This document shows positions 27,878 through 34,711 of a DNA stretch of 36,348 nucleotides, one piece after another. The DNA comes from Candidatus Binatia bacterium (GTDB taxonomy: Bacteria > Eisenbacteria > RBG-16-71-46 > SZUA-252): NCBI GenBank assembly GCA_035631035.1, contig DASQJL010000047.1, forward strand, positions 1 to 36,348, given 5' to 3'. Both the position numbers and the translations under genes were made by a program. The notes under the pieces were generated by a model. That model was not told where the DNA came from, did no database searches, and was given only the letters and a program-made list of their open reading frames with translations. Every line of letters starts with the position of its first letter. The stretch's first letter is position 1.

Positions 27878-29139
27878 GGGCCGTGGCAACACCCCTCAGG
27901 CCCGCGCCCGCCCCGCTGGCGGCCGCTCCCGGAGCGACGGCGGCGCGGAAGCCGATCGATCCCTATCGCGTCCTCTTCCCCCTGGGGGTCCTGTACGGGA
28001 TCGTCGGCGCGCTCCTCTGGCCGCTCCATGCCGCGGGGCTCATTCCCTATCCCGCCGTGACACACTGGACCTTGATGATCCAGGGCTTCCAGCACGCCTT
28101 CATCCTGGGCTTCCTGCTCACGTCGATGCCGGCGTGGATGCACTCCCTGCCCAGCCGTCCGTGGGAGCTCGCGACCGCCACCCTGCTCATGCTGGGGGTG
28201 GGCGCCGCGGCGCTCCTCGGCGCGCCCTTCCTCGTGCAGCTCTTCTACGCGGCCACGCTCGCGCTGGTGGTGGTCATGGCGCTCCGCCGCGTGACCCGGA
28301 GCACGTCGCCGCCCCCCGAGGAGTTCCTGCTCGTTGCGTTCGGGCTGCTGCTCGGGTTTGCCGGCGCGGTCATGGCCGCCGGATCCGCGCTGGGCGCCTG
28401 GGCCGAGCCCTCGCCCCGCTTCGGCCTTCGCCTGATCTGGATGGGGATGATCCTCTCCATCGTCCTGGGCGTGGGCGGGCTCCTCGTCCCCACCTTCACG
28501 TCGATGCGCGATCCCCTCGTGATCCCCGGCATCGCGAAGCCGCACGTGCGAAAGCCGCGCCGCATTCTCTATGCCCTGATCGCGCTGGCCATGCTCGGCT
28601 CGCTGCTGCTCGAGGCGTCCGGGCGCGCGGAAGCGGGAGCGCTCCTTCGCGCGGTGACCGGTTCCGTCATGCTGCTCCTCGTCTGGAAGCTCTTCCGGCT
28701 CCCGGGACGCGCCGACCGGGTCTCCTGGTTTCTCTGGGGATCCGGCTGGATGCTGTTCCTGGGGCTCTGGCTGATGGCCCTGGCGCCGGGAACGCTCCTG
28801 ATCGGCGCGCACACGCTCTTCATCGGCGGGTTCGGAGCGCTCTCGGCCGGTATCGCGACGCGCGTGGTGATCCGCCATGGCAGCTATCCGATTGCGCAGG
28901 AAACGCAGGTGCTCCGCCCGGGGATGGCGGCGCTGCTGGCGACCGCGCTCGTGGGCCGGATCCTGGCCGAGATGATCCCCTCGGCGCGCATGACGATGCT
29001 CGCGGTGAGCGGAACGGGATGGATCCTCGCCTGGCTCGTCTGGATCGCCGGCGCGCTGCCGCGCGTGCTGCGCCGGGCCCCGGCCGAGAAGGTCGCGTTC
29101 CAAACGTCACCAAGGCCGAGTCAGCCCACGCCTTTCTAG
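27874..29139 (+). CDS. nnrS: NnrS family membrane protein
   Basis: 421 residues with about twelve membrane helices. It carries the family-type 'MIQGFQHAFILGFLLTSMPAWM' and 'LLIGAHTLFIGGFGALSAGIATRVVIRHG', with histidines in place. NnrS proteins bind haem and copper and support survival under NO stress; they are common in denitrification clusters. The start is GTG at 27874, overlapping nosY as GTGA; GTG at 27883 is possible. It ends the closely coupled nos operon. Confidence 0.92.
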   Translation: MRAVATPLRPAPAPLAAAPGATAARKPIDPYRVLFPLGVLYGIVGALLWPLHAAGLIPYPAVTHWTLMIQGFQHAFILGFLLTSMPAWMHSLPSRPWELATATLLMLGVGAAALLGAPFLVQLFYAATLALVVVMALRRVTRSTSPPPEEFLLVAFGLLLGFAGAVMAAGSALGAWAEPSPRFGLRLIWMGMILSIVLGVGGLLVPTFTSMRDPLVIPGIAKPHVRKPRRILYALIALAMLGSLLLEASGRAEAGALLRAVTGSVMLLLVWKLFRLPGRADRVSWFLWGSGWMLFLGLWLMALAPGTLLIGAHTLFIGGFGALSAGIATRVVIRHGSYPIAQETQVLRPGMAALLATALVGRILAEMIPSARMTMLAVSGTGWILAWLVWIAGALPRVLRRAPAEKVAFQTSPRPSQPTPF

Positions 29140-29176
29140 CTGTCCCGCGGTCCGCCCCGTCCGCTAGAGTCGCCTC

Positions 29177-30430
29177 ATGTCCCCCGAGGCGGAGGCCGCG
29201 CTCCACGTCGCGATCGCAGGGCTGGGCGGCGCCGCCATCGGGATCGAGCGCCAGTGGTCGGGGCACGCGACGGGTCCCCGCGCCCGCTTCGGCGGCATCC
29301 GCACCTTCACCCTCCTCGGGCTCCTGGCCGGCGCGGCGGGACTCTGCTGGGCGCTCCAGGCCCCCGAGCTCGGCGCCGTGCTCGCGGCCGGCGGCGCCGC
29401 AGTCGTGGCGGGCGGCTACTGGAAGCTCCATCGCGACGACGTCGAGGCCACCACCGAGGTCGCCGCCCTCGTCGTGATCGCGGCGGGCGTGCTGGCGGGC
29501 GCGGGCCGGCTGGAGCTGGCGAGCGGCATGATCGCGATCACGGCCCTCCTCCTCGTGGAGAAGTCGCGGCTCCATCACGCCGTGAGCCATCTGGATTCCC
29601 GCGAGGTCCGGGCGGCGGCGCAGTTCCTGGTCATGGCCGTCGTGATCCTCCCGCTGCTCCCCCAGGGGCCCTACGGCCCCCTCGGCGGCATCCGCCCACG
29701 CCAGCTCTGGATCCTCGTGCTCTTCTTCTCGGGGCTCTCCTATCTCGGGTTCATCGCCCGCCGCGTGATCGGCGAGAAGCACGGCTACCTGGTGGCGGGA
29801 CTCCTGGGGGGATTGATCTCCTCCACCAGCACTACGCTCACCTTTTCGCGCGAGAGCCGCGAGCATCCCGAAGCCGGGTCGCCGCTGGCGTTCGGCATCC
29901 TCGCCGCCTGCGCGCTGCTCTACGTGCGCGTCGTCGTGGCCACGGCGGTGCTGAACGCCGATCTCATGACCCAGACGCTTCCCTACCTGGCCGCTCCCTT
30001 CGCGGTCACCGTGCTGGTGACCCTGATCGGGCTGCGGCGGGCGCGCCACGAGCATGCCTCGATGCCCGAGCCCAAGAACCCGCTCCAGCTGAAGAGCGCG
30101 CTCCAGATGGCGGCGATCTTCCAGGTCGTGCTCTTCGCGGTGCACGCCGTGCGGACCCTGTGGGGCGGCGCGGGACTCCTCGCCTCGGGCGGGGTGCTGG
30201 GCCTGACCGACGTGGACGCGCTCACGATCTCCATGGCGCGCACCGCGGAGGATCCCTCCATGCTCCTGGTCGCCGCGCAGGCGATCGCCGTGGGCGTTCT
30301 TTCGAACACGGTATTCAAGATGGGGATCGCCCTGATCGTCGGACGGGGCGCGGTGCGGACGATCGCGGCGGCGGGGCTCCTGCTCGGCGCGGCGGCGTCG
30401 GCGGCGTCGCTCTACCTGATGCTCCGCTGA
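29177..30430 (+). CDS. MgtC/SapB plus DUF4010 membrane protein
   Basis: 417 residues with about eleven hydrophobic segments. The N-terminal third is an MgtC/SapB-type domain, recognised by 'GLGGAAIGIERQWSGHATGPRARFGGIRTFTLLGLLAG'. The rest matches DUF4010, including 'LVAGLLGGLISSTSTTLTFSRES'. The function is unknown; MgtC relatives affect magnesium and membrane energetics. It follows nnrS by 37 bases without an obvious terminator, so some read-through from the nos operon is possible. No clear ribosome binding site was seen. Confidence 0.9.
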   Translation: MSPEAEAALHVAIAGLGGAAIGIERQWSGHATGPRARFGGIRTFTLLGLLAGAAGLCWALQAPELGAVLAAGGAAVVAGGYWKLHRDDVEATTEVAALVVIAAGVLAGAGRLELASGMIAITALLLVEKSRLHHAVSHLDSREVRAAAQFLVMAVVILPLLPQGPYGPLGGIRPRQLWILVLFFSGLSYLGFIARRVIGEKHGYLVAGLLGGLISSTSTTLTFSRESREHPEAGSPLAFGILAACALLYVRVVVATAVLNADLMTQTLPYLAAPFAVTVLVTLIGLRRARHEHASMPEPKNPLQLKSALQMAAIFQVVLFAVHAVRTLWGGAGLLASGGVLGLTDVDALTISMARTAEDPSMLLVAAQAIAVGVLSNTVFKMGIALIVGRGAVRTIAAAGLLLGAAASAASLYLMLR

Positions 30431-30433
30431 TCC

Positions 30434-31027
30434 ATGGCCGGCTCCCGTCCGCCCGGCGCGCCACCGGCAAGGGCTCCCGGCCCCGACGCGATCTTCGTCT
30501 TCGCCGGAGGGCAGGCGCGCAAGGAATGCGCGGCCGGCCTCTGGGAATTTCTCACCCGTGAGCCGCGCCTGACCGAGATGGCCCTGGTCGTGAGCGTGGC
30601 GCGCTTCGAGTGGCGGCGCTACGCGCTCCTGGGGCTTCCGGGCGTCGACGCGCTGCAGGAGGCGGTGGATCTCGTCCCGCCGGAACAGCGCCACTTCTTC
30701 GTGATCCTGGAGCGGAACCAGGTCGAGGTGCGTCACGTGACGCCGCGCCGCTGGGGCACGCGGAACGAGGCGCGGGCGCTGGCTGCGCTGGTGGCCGAGC
30801 GCGGCTGGAGAAGCCTTCTCGTGATCTCCTCGAAGTTCCACCTCGCGCGCGTCCGGTGGGTGGTGCGCCGGGCGCTTTCGGAACGCACGGTCTCGGTCGC
30901 GTATGCCACGCCGTCCCGGGGCGCCGACCCGCACGGGCCCGGCCGCTGGTTTCGGAGCCGGAGAGGCATCCGGCTGGTCGCGAGCGAGCAGGTGAAGCGG
31001 CTCGTTTACCTGTTTCTCAAGCCGTGA
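30434..31027 (+). CDS. DUF218 (YdcF-like) domain protein
   Basis: 197 residues. It begins with an alanine/proline-rich stretch and 'DAIFVFAGGQARKECAAGLWEFL'. The family pattern continues as 'RWGTRNEARALAALVAERGWRSLLVISSKFHLARVRWVVRRAL'. DUF218 proteins include YdcF and ElyC and are linked to envelope metabolism, but their reaction is not firmly known. No signal peptide is evident. It starts three bases after the MgtC-type gene and its 3' end overlaps the convergent methyltransferase by 11 bases. Confidence 0.85.
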   Translation: MAGSRPPGAPPARAPGPDAIFVFAGGQARKECAAGLWEFLTREPRLTEMALVVSVARFEWRRYALLGLPGVDALQEAVDLVPPEQRHFFVILERNQVEVRHVTPRRWGTRNEARALAALVAERGWRSLLVISSKFHLARVRWVVRRALSERTVSVAYATPSRGADPHGPGRWFRSRRGIRLVASEQVKRLVYLFLKP

Positions 31028-31769
31028 CCGCTCCCGGGCCGCGCACGCCCGTCACGATAGCCGAGGAGCCGAACAGCCGCTCCTCCACGCGCACCCGCTC
31101 GTAGCCCACTTCCTCCATCAGCCGCGCCAGGCGCGCCTGCCCCGGATAGGCTCGCAGCGATTCGACGATGTGCCAGTAGGTGCCCGGCTTTCCGTGCAGC
31201 ACCGCACCCCAGACGGTGCCCATCCCGAGCAGGTAGCCGAACATCACGCGTCGCAGGATTCCATTCCGCGGCACCCCGAAATCGAGGGAGACGAAGACGC
31301 CGCCCGGACGGAGCGAGCGGAGGATCTCGGCGAGCACGCGGCGCAGGTCTTGCGGGTAGCGAAGGCCGTAGCCGACGAGCACGGCATCGAAGGCTCCCTC
31401 CGCGACCGGCACCGTGTTCAGATCCGCCGCCACGAAGTGGATGCCGCTCCAGCCGGCGGCTCTCGTCTTGGCGCGTCCCCGCTCGAGCATGAAGCGGCTC
31501 CGGTCCACCGCGATCACGCGCTCGGTGCGTCCCCGCTCGCGCGCCAGGAGCGGCAACTCGCCCGTGCCCGTCGCGAGGTCGAGGATGACGCCGTCCGCGC
31601 GGGGCGCCGGCAGCCGCGCGATCACGGCTTCCTTCCAGCGGCGGTCCTGGCCGAACGAGAGCACGCGCGTGAGGAAATCGTAGCGGGGCGCGATCCGGCG
31701 GAAGATGGCGTCCACGTAGCTGCGGCGCGCCTCGGGAAGACGCGGCCATTCCCGGGTGACGAGCGGCAT
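31017..31769 (-). CDS. ubiE: UbiE/MenG-like C-methyltransferase
   Basis: 250 residues. 'VDAIFRRIAPRYDFLTRVLSFGQDRRWKEAVI' is the UbiE/COQ5 start. The SAM-binding motif I is 'ILDLATGTGELPLLA', followed by 'YGLRYPQDLRRVLAEILRSLRPGGVFVSLDFGVP'. It probably methylates demethylmenaquinone (or the ubiquinone precursor), giving the quinone that feeds respiration. The ATG at 31769 lies one base past the stop of the patatin gene, with GAGACGTAGG upstream, so the genes are coupled. A longer frame starting at 31805 would overlap the patatin gene and adds no conserved sequence. Confidence 0.88.
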   Translation of the reverse strand: MPLVTREWPRLPEARRSYVDAIFRRIAPRYDFLTRVLSFGQDRRWKEAVIARLPAPRADGVILDLATGTGELPLLARERGRTERVIAVDRSRFMLERGRAKTRAAGWSGIHFVAADLNTVPVAEGAFDAVLVGYGLRYPQDLRRVLAEILRSLRPGGVFVSLDFGVPRNGILRRVMFGYLLGMGTVWGAVLHGKPGTYWHIVESLRAYPGQARLARLMEEVGYERVRVEERLFGSSAIVTGVRGPGAVTA

Positions 31770-31770
31770 C

Positions 31771-33159
31771 CTACGTCTCGAGCCACCCCGCGCGATCCAG
31801 CGCACGGAGCGCGTCGAGCTCCCCGCGCCGGATCAACCGCGCGGCGATCTTGGGGGAATAGGCGAGCGTTCCGCCCGGGAGCGCCGCCTCGGGCTCGACC
31901 AGACAGAGCGCGCGCGGCAGCGCCTCCCCCTGCCAGCCCGCGGGAAGCGCCACCAGCTCCTGCTGCAGGTCGCGCCAGTTGGCGAGGTCGAGATAGCGCC
32001 CCCAGACCTCGAAGGGATTCTGCGGGGGCCGGGGCGCGGGCGGCGCGCCGCTCGGGGCCACGACGATCACCACCGCCGCGTCGGCGTCGTCGTAGATGGC
32101 CGCGCGAAGCGGATGCATCGAGAAGGCGACGGCATCCACGAAGTCGCGGCCGCCGATCCGCGCCGGCTCGAAGAGCACGGGAATCGCCGACGACGCGATC
32201 GCCGCCTCCACCACCTCCTCCGGGCCCACGAGCGGGATCACCTCGCCCAGCGAGGCCTCGACGCGCGCATGGAAGCGCGCCTTGGTGGCGGGCCAGTTCA
32301 CGAAATGGGCGACGCGGCCGTTGTCCAGCGCGAGCGCGCTCAGGATGAGATGGGTCTCGCCCGGCCAGAGGCGTTCCAGGCGTCGCACTCCGATCAGGCG
32401 CGCCAGCAGGCGCCGCCGCGCCGCGCTCCCCCAGATCCCGCGGCCGTCGGTCTCGGGCATGAGGAGGAAGAGAACGCGGCGGGCGATGGCGCCCGCGCGC
32501 TGGGAGCGGGTCACGAACCACACGCCCGCCGTCACCGCGAGCAGCGTGGCGCTGAAGCGATGGGGCCAGGGCCAGCCGAGGAGCCACGTCGTGAAGTGCG
32601 CGATCGACCAGAGGAGGAGGATGATCGAGCCCCAGAGCCGGCCCCGGCGCTCCGAGTCGGGGTCGCCGAACCGAGCGAGAAACTTCTCCCATTCGCGCGA
32701 GGAGCGGAGCAGCGCGAAGCCGCCGGCCGCGACCAGGAGCCACGCGAGGATGTCGAGGAAGGACGACGTGGGCCAGAGCCCGACCGGCGCTCCGTGGTGG
32801 AACAGGGCGAGGAAGCTCAAGTCGGAGGATCCGGTCACGCTCACCAGGGCCTGCAGCAGGCCGAGGACGAGAAGGAGGCCGCCCGCGGCCCGCAGCGCGA
32901 CCGTCGTCCAGCGCATGCCGATCTCCGCGGCGTCCACGTGCCGCCAGACGCGCTCGAGCGCCGAGGTCTTGAAGTCGTGCGCGACCCAGGCGACCGCGTT
33001 CAGCGCGCCCGCCGAGGCGCCCGAGACGATCGCCGGGCGTAGCCCGATCCGTTCCAGGGTGCGGAGAACGCCCGTCTCATACGCGGCCAGCGCGCCCCCG
33101 CCGGAGAGCACGACCGCGATGCGCTTGAACGGCAGGTCGGAACGAAGCCGGCGCGCCAT
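31771..33159 (-). CDS. patatin-like phospholipase with inserted membrane segments
   Basis: 462 residues. The oxyanion motif 'SGGGA' (19-23) and the nucleophile motif GASAG (47-51, Ser49) identify the patatin fold. The catalytic Asp is probably Asp342 in 'DFVDAVAFSMHP', which lacks the glycine that usually follows. Between them lies an insertion with about four hydrophobic segments (about 92-108, 134-152, 176-194 and 202-216), so the enzyme is likely an inner-membrane protein with a split catalytic domain. It should hydrolyse acyl esters of lipids. The ATG at 33159 has no Shine-Dalgarno. Confidence 0.87.
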   Translation of the reverse strand: MARRLRSDLPFKRIAVVLSGGGALAAYETGVLRTLERIGLRPAIVSGASAGALNAVAWVAHDFKTSALERVWRHVDAAEIGMRWTTVALRAAGGLLLVLGLLQALVSVTGSSDLSFLALFHHGAPVGLWPTSSFLDILAWLLVAAGGFALLRSSREWEKFLARFGDPDSERRGRLWGSIILLLWSIAHFTTWLLGWPWPHRFSATLLAVTAGVWFVTRSQRAGAIARRVLFLLMPETDGRGIWGSAARRRLLARLIGVRRLERLWPGETHLILSALALDNGRVAHFVNWPATKARFHARVEASLGEVIPLVGPEEVVEAAIASSAIPVLFEPARIGGRDFVDAVAFSMHPLRAAIYDDADAAVVIVVAPSGAPPAPRPPQNPFEVWGRYLDLANWRDLQQELVALPAGWQGEALPRALCLVEPEAALPGGTLAYSPKIAARLIRRGELDALRALDRAGWLET

Positions 33160-33165
33160 GGCGCC

Positions 33166-33171
33166 ATCATA
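33166..33171 (-). promoter_or_regulatory. -10 box giving a possibly leaderless patatin transcript
   Basis: TATGAT ends seven bases before the patatin ATG on the minus strand, placing the transcription start at or next to the ATG. No ribosome binding site is visible, and the -35 region is weak. Confidence 0.35.
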
Positions 33172-33176
33172 CGGGA

Positions 33177-33205
33177 TTGTCCGCGGAAACCGGAGCCGGT
33201 ACGCT
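33177..33205 (+). promoter_or_regulatory. possible promoter of the AlkA-type gene
   Basis: TTGTCC (33177-33182), a 17-base spacer and TACGCT (33200-33205) lie ten bases upstream of the ATG at 33215. Both boxes match only partly. Confidence 0.3.
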
Positions 33206-33214
33206 CACGGGCTC

Positions 33215-33880
33215 ATGCCCAAGGCCAAGCGTCCGACCGGACCCGACTACATCGATCACGCCGTGCGCCACCTGCGCGACGCCGATCCCACGCTCGCCAA
33301 GCTCATGGACCGCGTCGGGAACTGCGGCTTCCACGCCACCCGCTCGACCAAGAGCCCGTTCCTGGCGCTCGCCGAGTCGATCGCCTACCAACAGCTGAAC
33401 GGCAAGGCCGCGGCCACGATCTGGGGCCGCTTCGACGCGCTCTATCCCGGCACGGGCCCCACGCCCGAAGGGGTGCTCGCGACCTCCGACGAGGCGATGC
33501 GCGGCGCCGGGCTCTCGCGCGCCAAGACGCTCGCCATCCGCGATCTCGCCGCGAAGACCCTGGACGGCACCGTGCCCACGTCGGCCCGGCTCCGCTCCCT
33601 CGAGGACGAGGAGATCGTCGAGCGGCTCACGTCGATTCGAGGGATCGGAAGGTGGACCGCGGAGATGCTCCTGATGTTCCGCCTCGGCCGCCCCGACGTG
33701 CTGCCCGCGACCGACTACGGCGTGCGAAAGGGCTTCTCCATCGCCTACCGGAAGCGCTCCCTGCCCACGCCCGCGAAGTTGCTCGCGCATGGCGAGCGAT
33801 GGCGCCCCTACCGGTCGGTGGCGAGCTGGTATCTGTGGCGAGCGGTGGACCTGGGCGCGGAGAAAAAGGGCCGGAGCTGA
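33215..33880 (+). CDS. AlkA-type DNA-3-methyladenine glycosylase (HhH-GPD)
   Basis: 221 residues. The helix-hairpin-helix 'LTSIRGIGRWTAEMLLMF' (138-155) is followed by the catalytic Asp167 in 'LPATDYGVRKG'. 'SPFLALAESIAYQQLNGKAAATIWGRF' is the usual first part of the fold. It removes alkylated bases from DNA in base-excision repair. It lacks the N-terminal beta domain of E. coli AlkA and resembles the shorter yeast Mag1-like group. Its stop is one base from the convergent hypothetical gene's stop. Confidence 0.93.
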   Translation: MPKAKRPTGPDYIDHAVRHLRDADPTLAKLMDRVGNCGFHATRSTKSPFLALAESIAYQQLNGKAAATIWGRFDALYPGTGPTPEGVLATSDEAMRGAGLSRAKTLAIRDLAAKTLDGTVPTSARLRSLEDEEIVERLTSIRGIGRWTAEMLLMFRLGRPDVLPATDYGVRKGFSIAYRKRSLPTPAKLLAHGERWRPYRSVASWYLWRAVDLGAEKKGRS

Positions 33881-33881
33881 C

Positions 33882-34625
33882 CTAGGCGCCTGCAGCCGGC
33901 GTGACTCGAACCGCTCCGTCCGACCCGAAGTCGATCCGGCCCGCGCCCTGGGACGTCAGATCCACGGTCGTCCCTTCCGCGATTCGCCCACCGGGCCACT
34001 CGATCCCCTTTCGGAAGGTGATCCGGTGGATGGACACCTGGGTGTCCTCATCCCGCTTCCGTTCGTAGAAGTCCCCTTCGATCTCCACTCTCGTCGGCGA
34101 GGCGTAGAAGACACGGAGCACGTTCTTGCCGCCGGCCTGGACGAGCAGCGTGTGGGCATCCCTTCGCGTGTCCAGGTAACCGGCCCGTGCCGGGACGCCG
34201 TTCTGGACGATCTTGGCAGCGTCTCCCTGCTCGGATTGGACCGTGCACGTCACCCGCAATTTCGACCGTTCGAGGTCGAGCGTCAGGAACGGCGCTCCCT
34301 CGACGGACAGCACGTACTGCTCGGCGGACGCGACGCGCACGAGCACGCCGCCCAAGACCAGCGCCGTCGCGGGCTTTCCGGTGGGAGCCTCCGCGCTGCT
34401 CTTTACGGCGGGAGTCAGCGCCAGCGTTTCCGACTCACGGTGCATCGTCTTGGCGAGCACGAAGGCGAGCGCGATGCAGCCCAGCGCGCCTGCGGCCGCC
34501 TTCAGCGCGTCTGCGCGGCGACCGACGAGTAGAAAGCGGATCGCCGCCACTCCAGAAAATACTGCGGCAATCAGCAGCGCGGTCTCGGGCAGGAACTGCG
34601 GGTCAATCGGCACGACGAGGATCAT
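33882..34625 (-). CDS. unrecognised membrane-anchored protein
   Basis: 247 residues, family not recognised. Two hydrophobic helices (about 14-33 and 40-59) at the N-terminus are followed by a soluble part of about 185 residues rich in beta-type sequence, for example 'KSAEAPTG' then 'LVRVASAEQYVLSVEGAPFLTLDLERSKLRVTC'. This part has one cysteine and no enzyme motif. The topology suggests the soluble part faces one side of the membrane. No Shine-Dalgarno precedes the ATG. It is 86 bases downstream of carB on the same strand, with two hairpins in the gap. Confidence 0.65.
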   Translation of the reverse strand: MILVVPIDPQFLPETALLIAAVFSGVAAIRFLLVGRRADALKAAAGALGCIALAFVLAKTMHRESETLALTPAVKSSAEAPTGKPATALVLGGVLVRVASAEQYVLSVEGAPFLTLDLERSKLRVTCTVQSEQGDAAKIVQNGVPARAGYLDTRRDAHTLLVQAGGKNVLRVFYASPTRVEIEGDFYERKRDEDTQVSIHRITFRKGIEWPGGRIAEGTTVDLTSQGAGRIDFGSDGAVRVTPAAGA

Positions 34626-34650
34626 GGCGCCCAGCTAGGCTAGGTCCGCC

Positions 34651-34666
34651 TGTCAGACCCCTGACA
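34651..34666. repeat. palindrome TGTCAG-N4-CTGACA
   Basis: A perfect 6+6 palindrome with an ACCC spacer, 26 bases upstream of the hypothetical gene's ATG. On the minus strand it partly overlaps TTGTCA, a good -35-like hexamer, so it may be an operator; it may equally be part of a carB terminator. Confidence 0.45.
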
Positions 34667-34692
34667 AACTCTGGAGTATGTAGAGTGTGCCA

Positions 34693-34707
34693 CCCTGTCC
34701 CACAGGG
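34693..34707 (-). terminator. hairpin just after carB
   Basis: CCCTGT and ACAGGG pair across a 3-base loop, five bases past the carB stop. No T-tract follows, so termination is uncertain. Confidence 0.35.
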
Positions 34708-34711
34708 GCAA

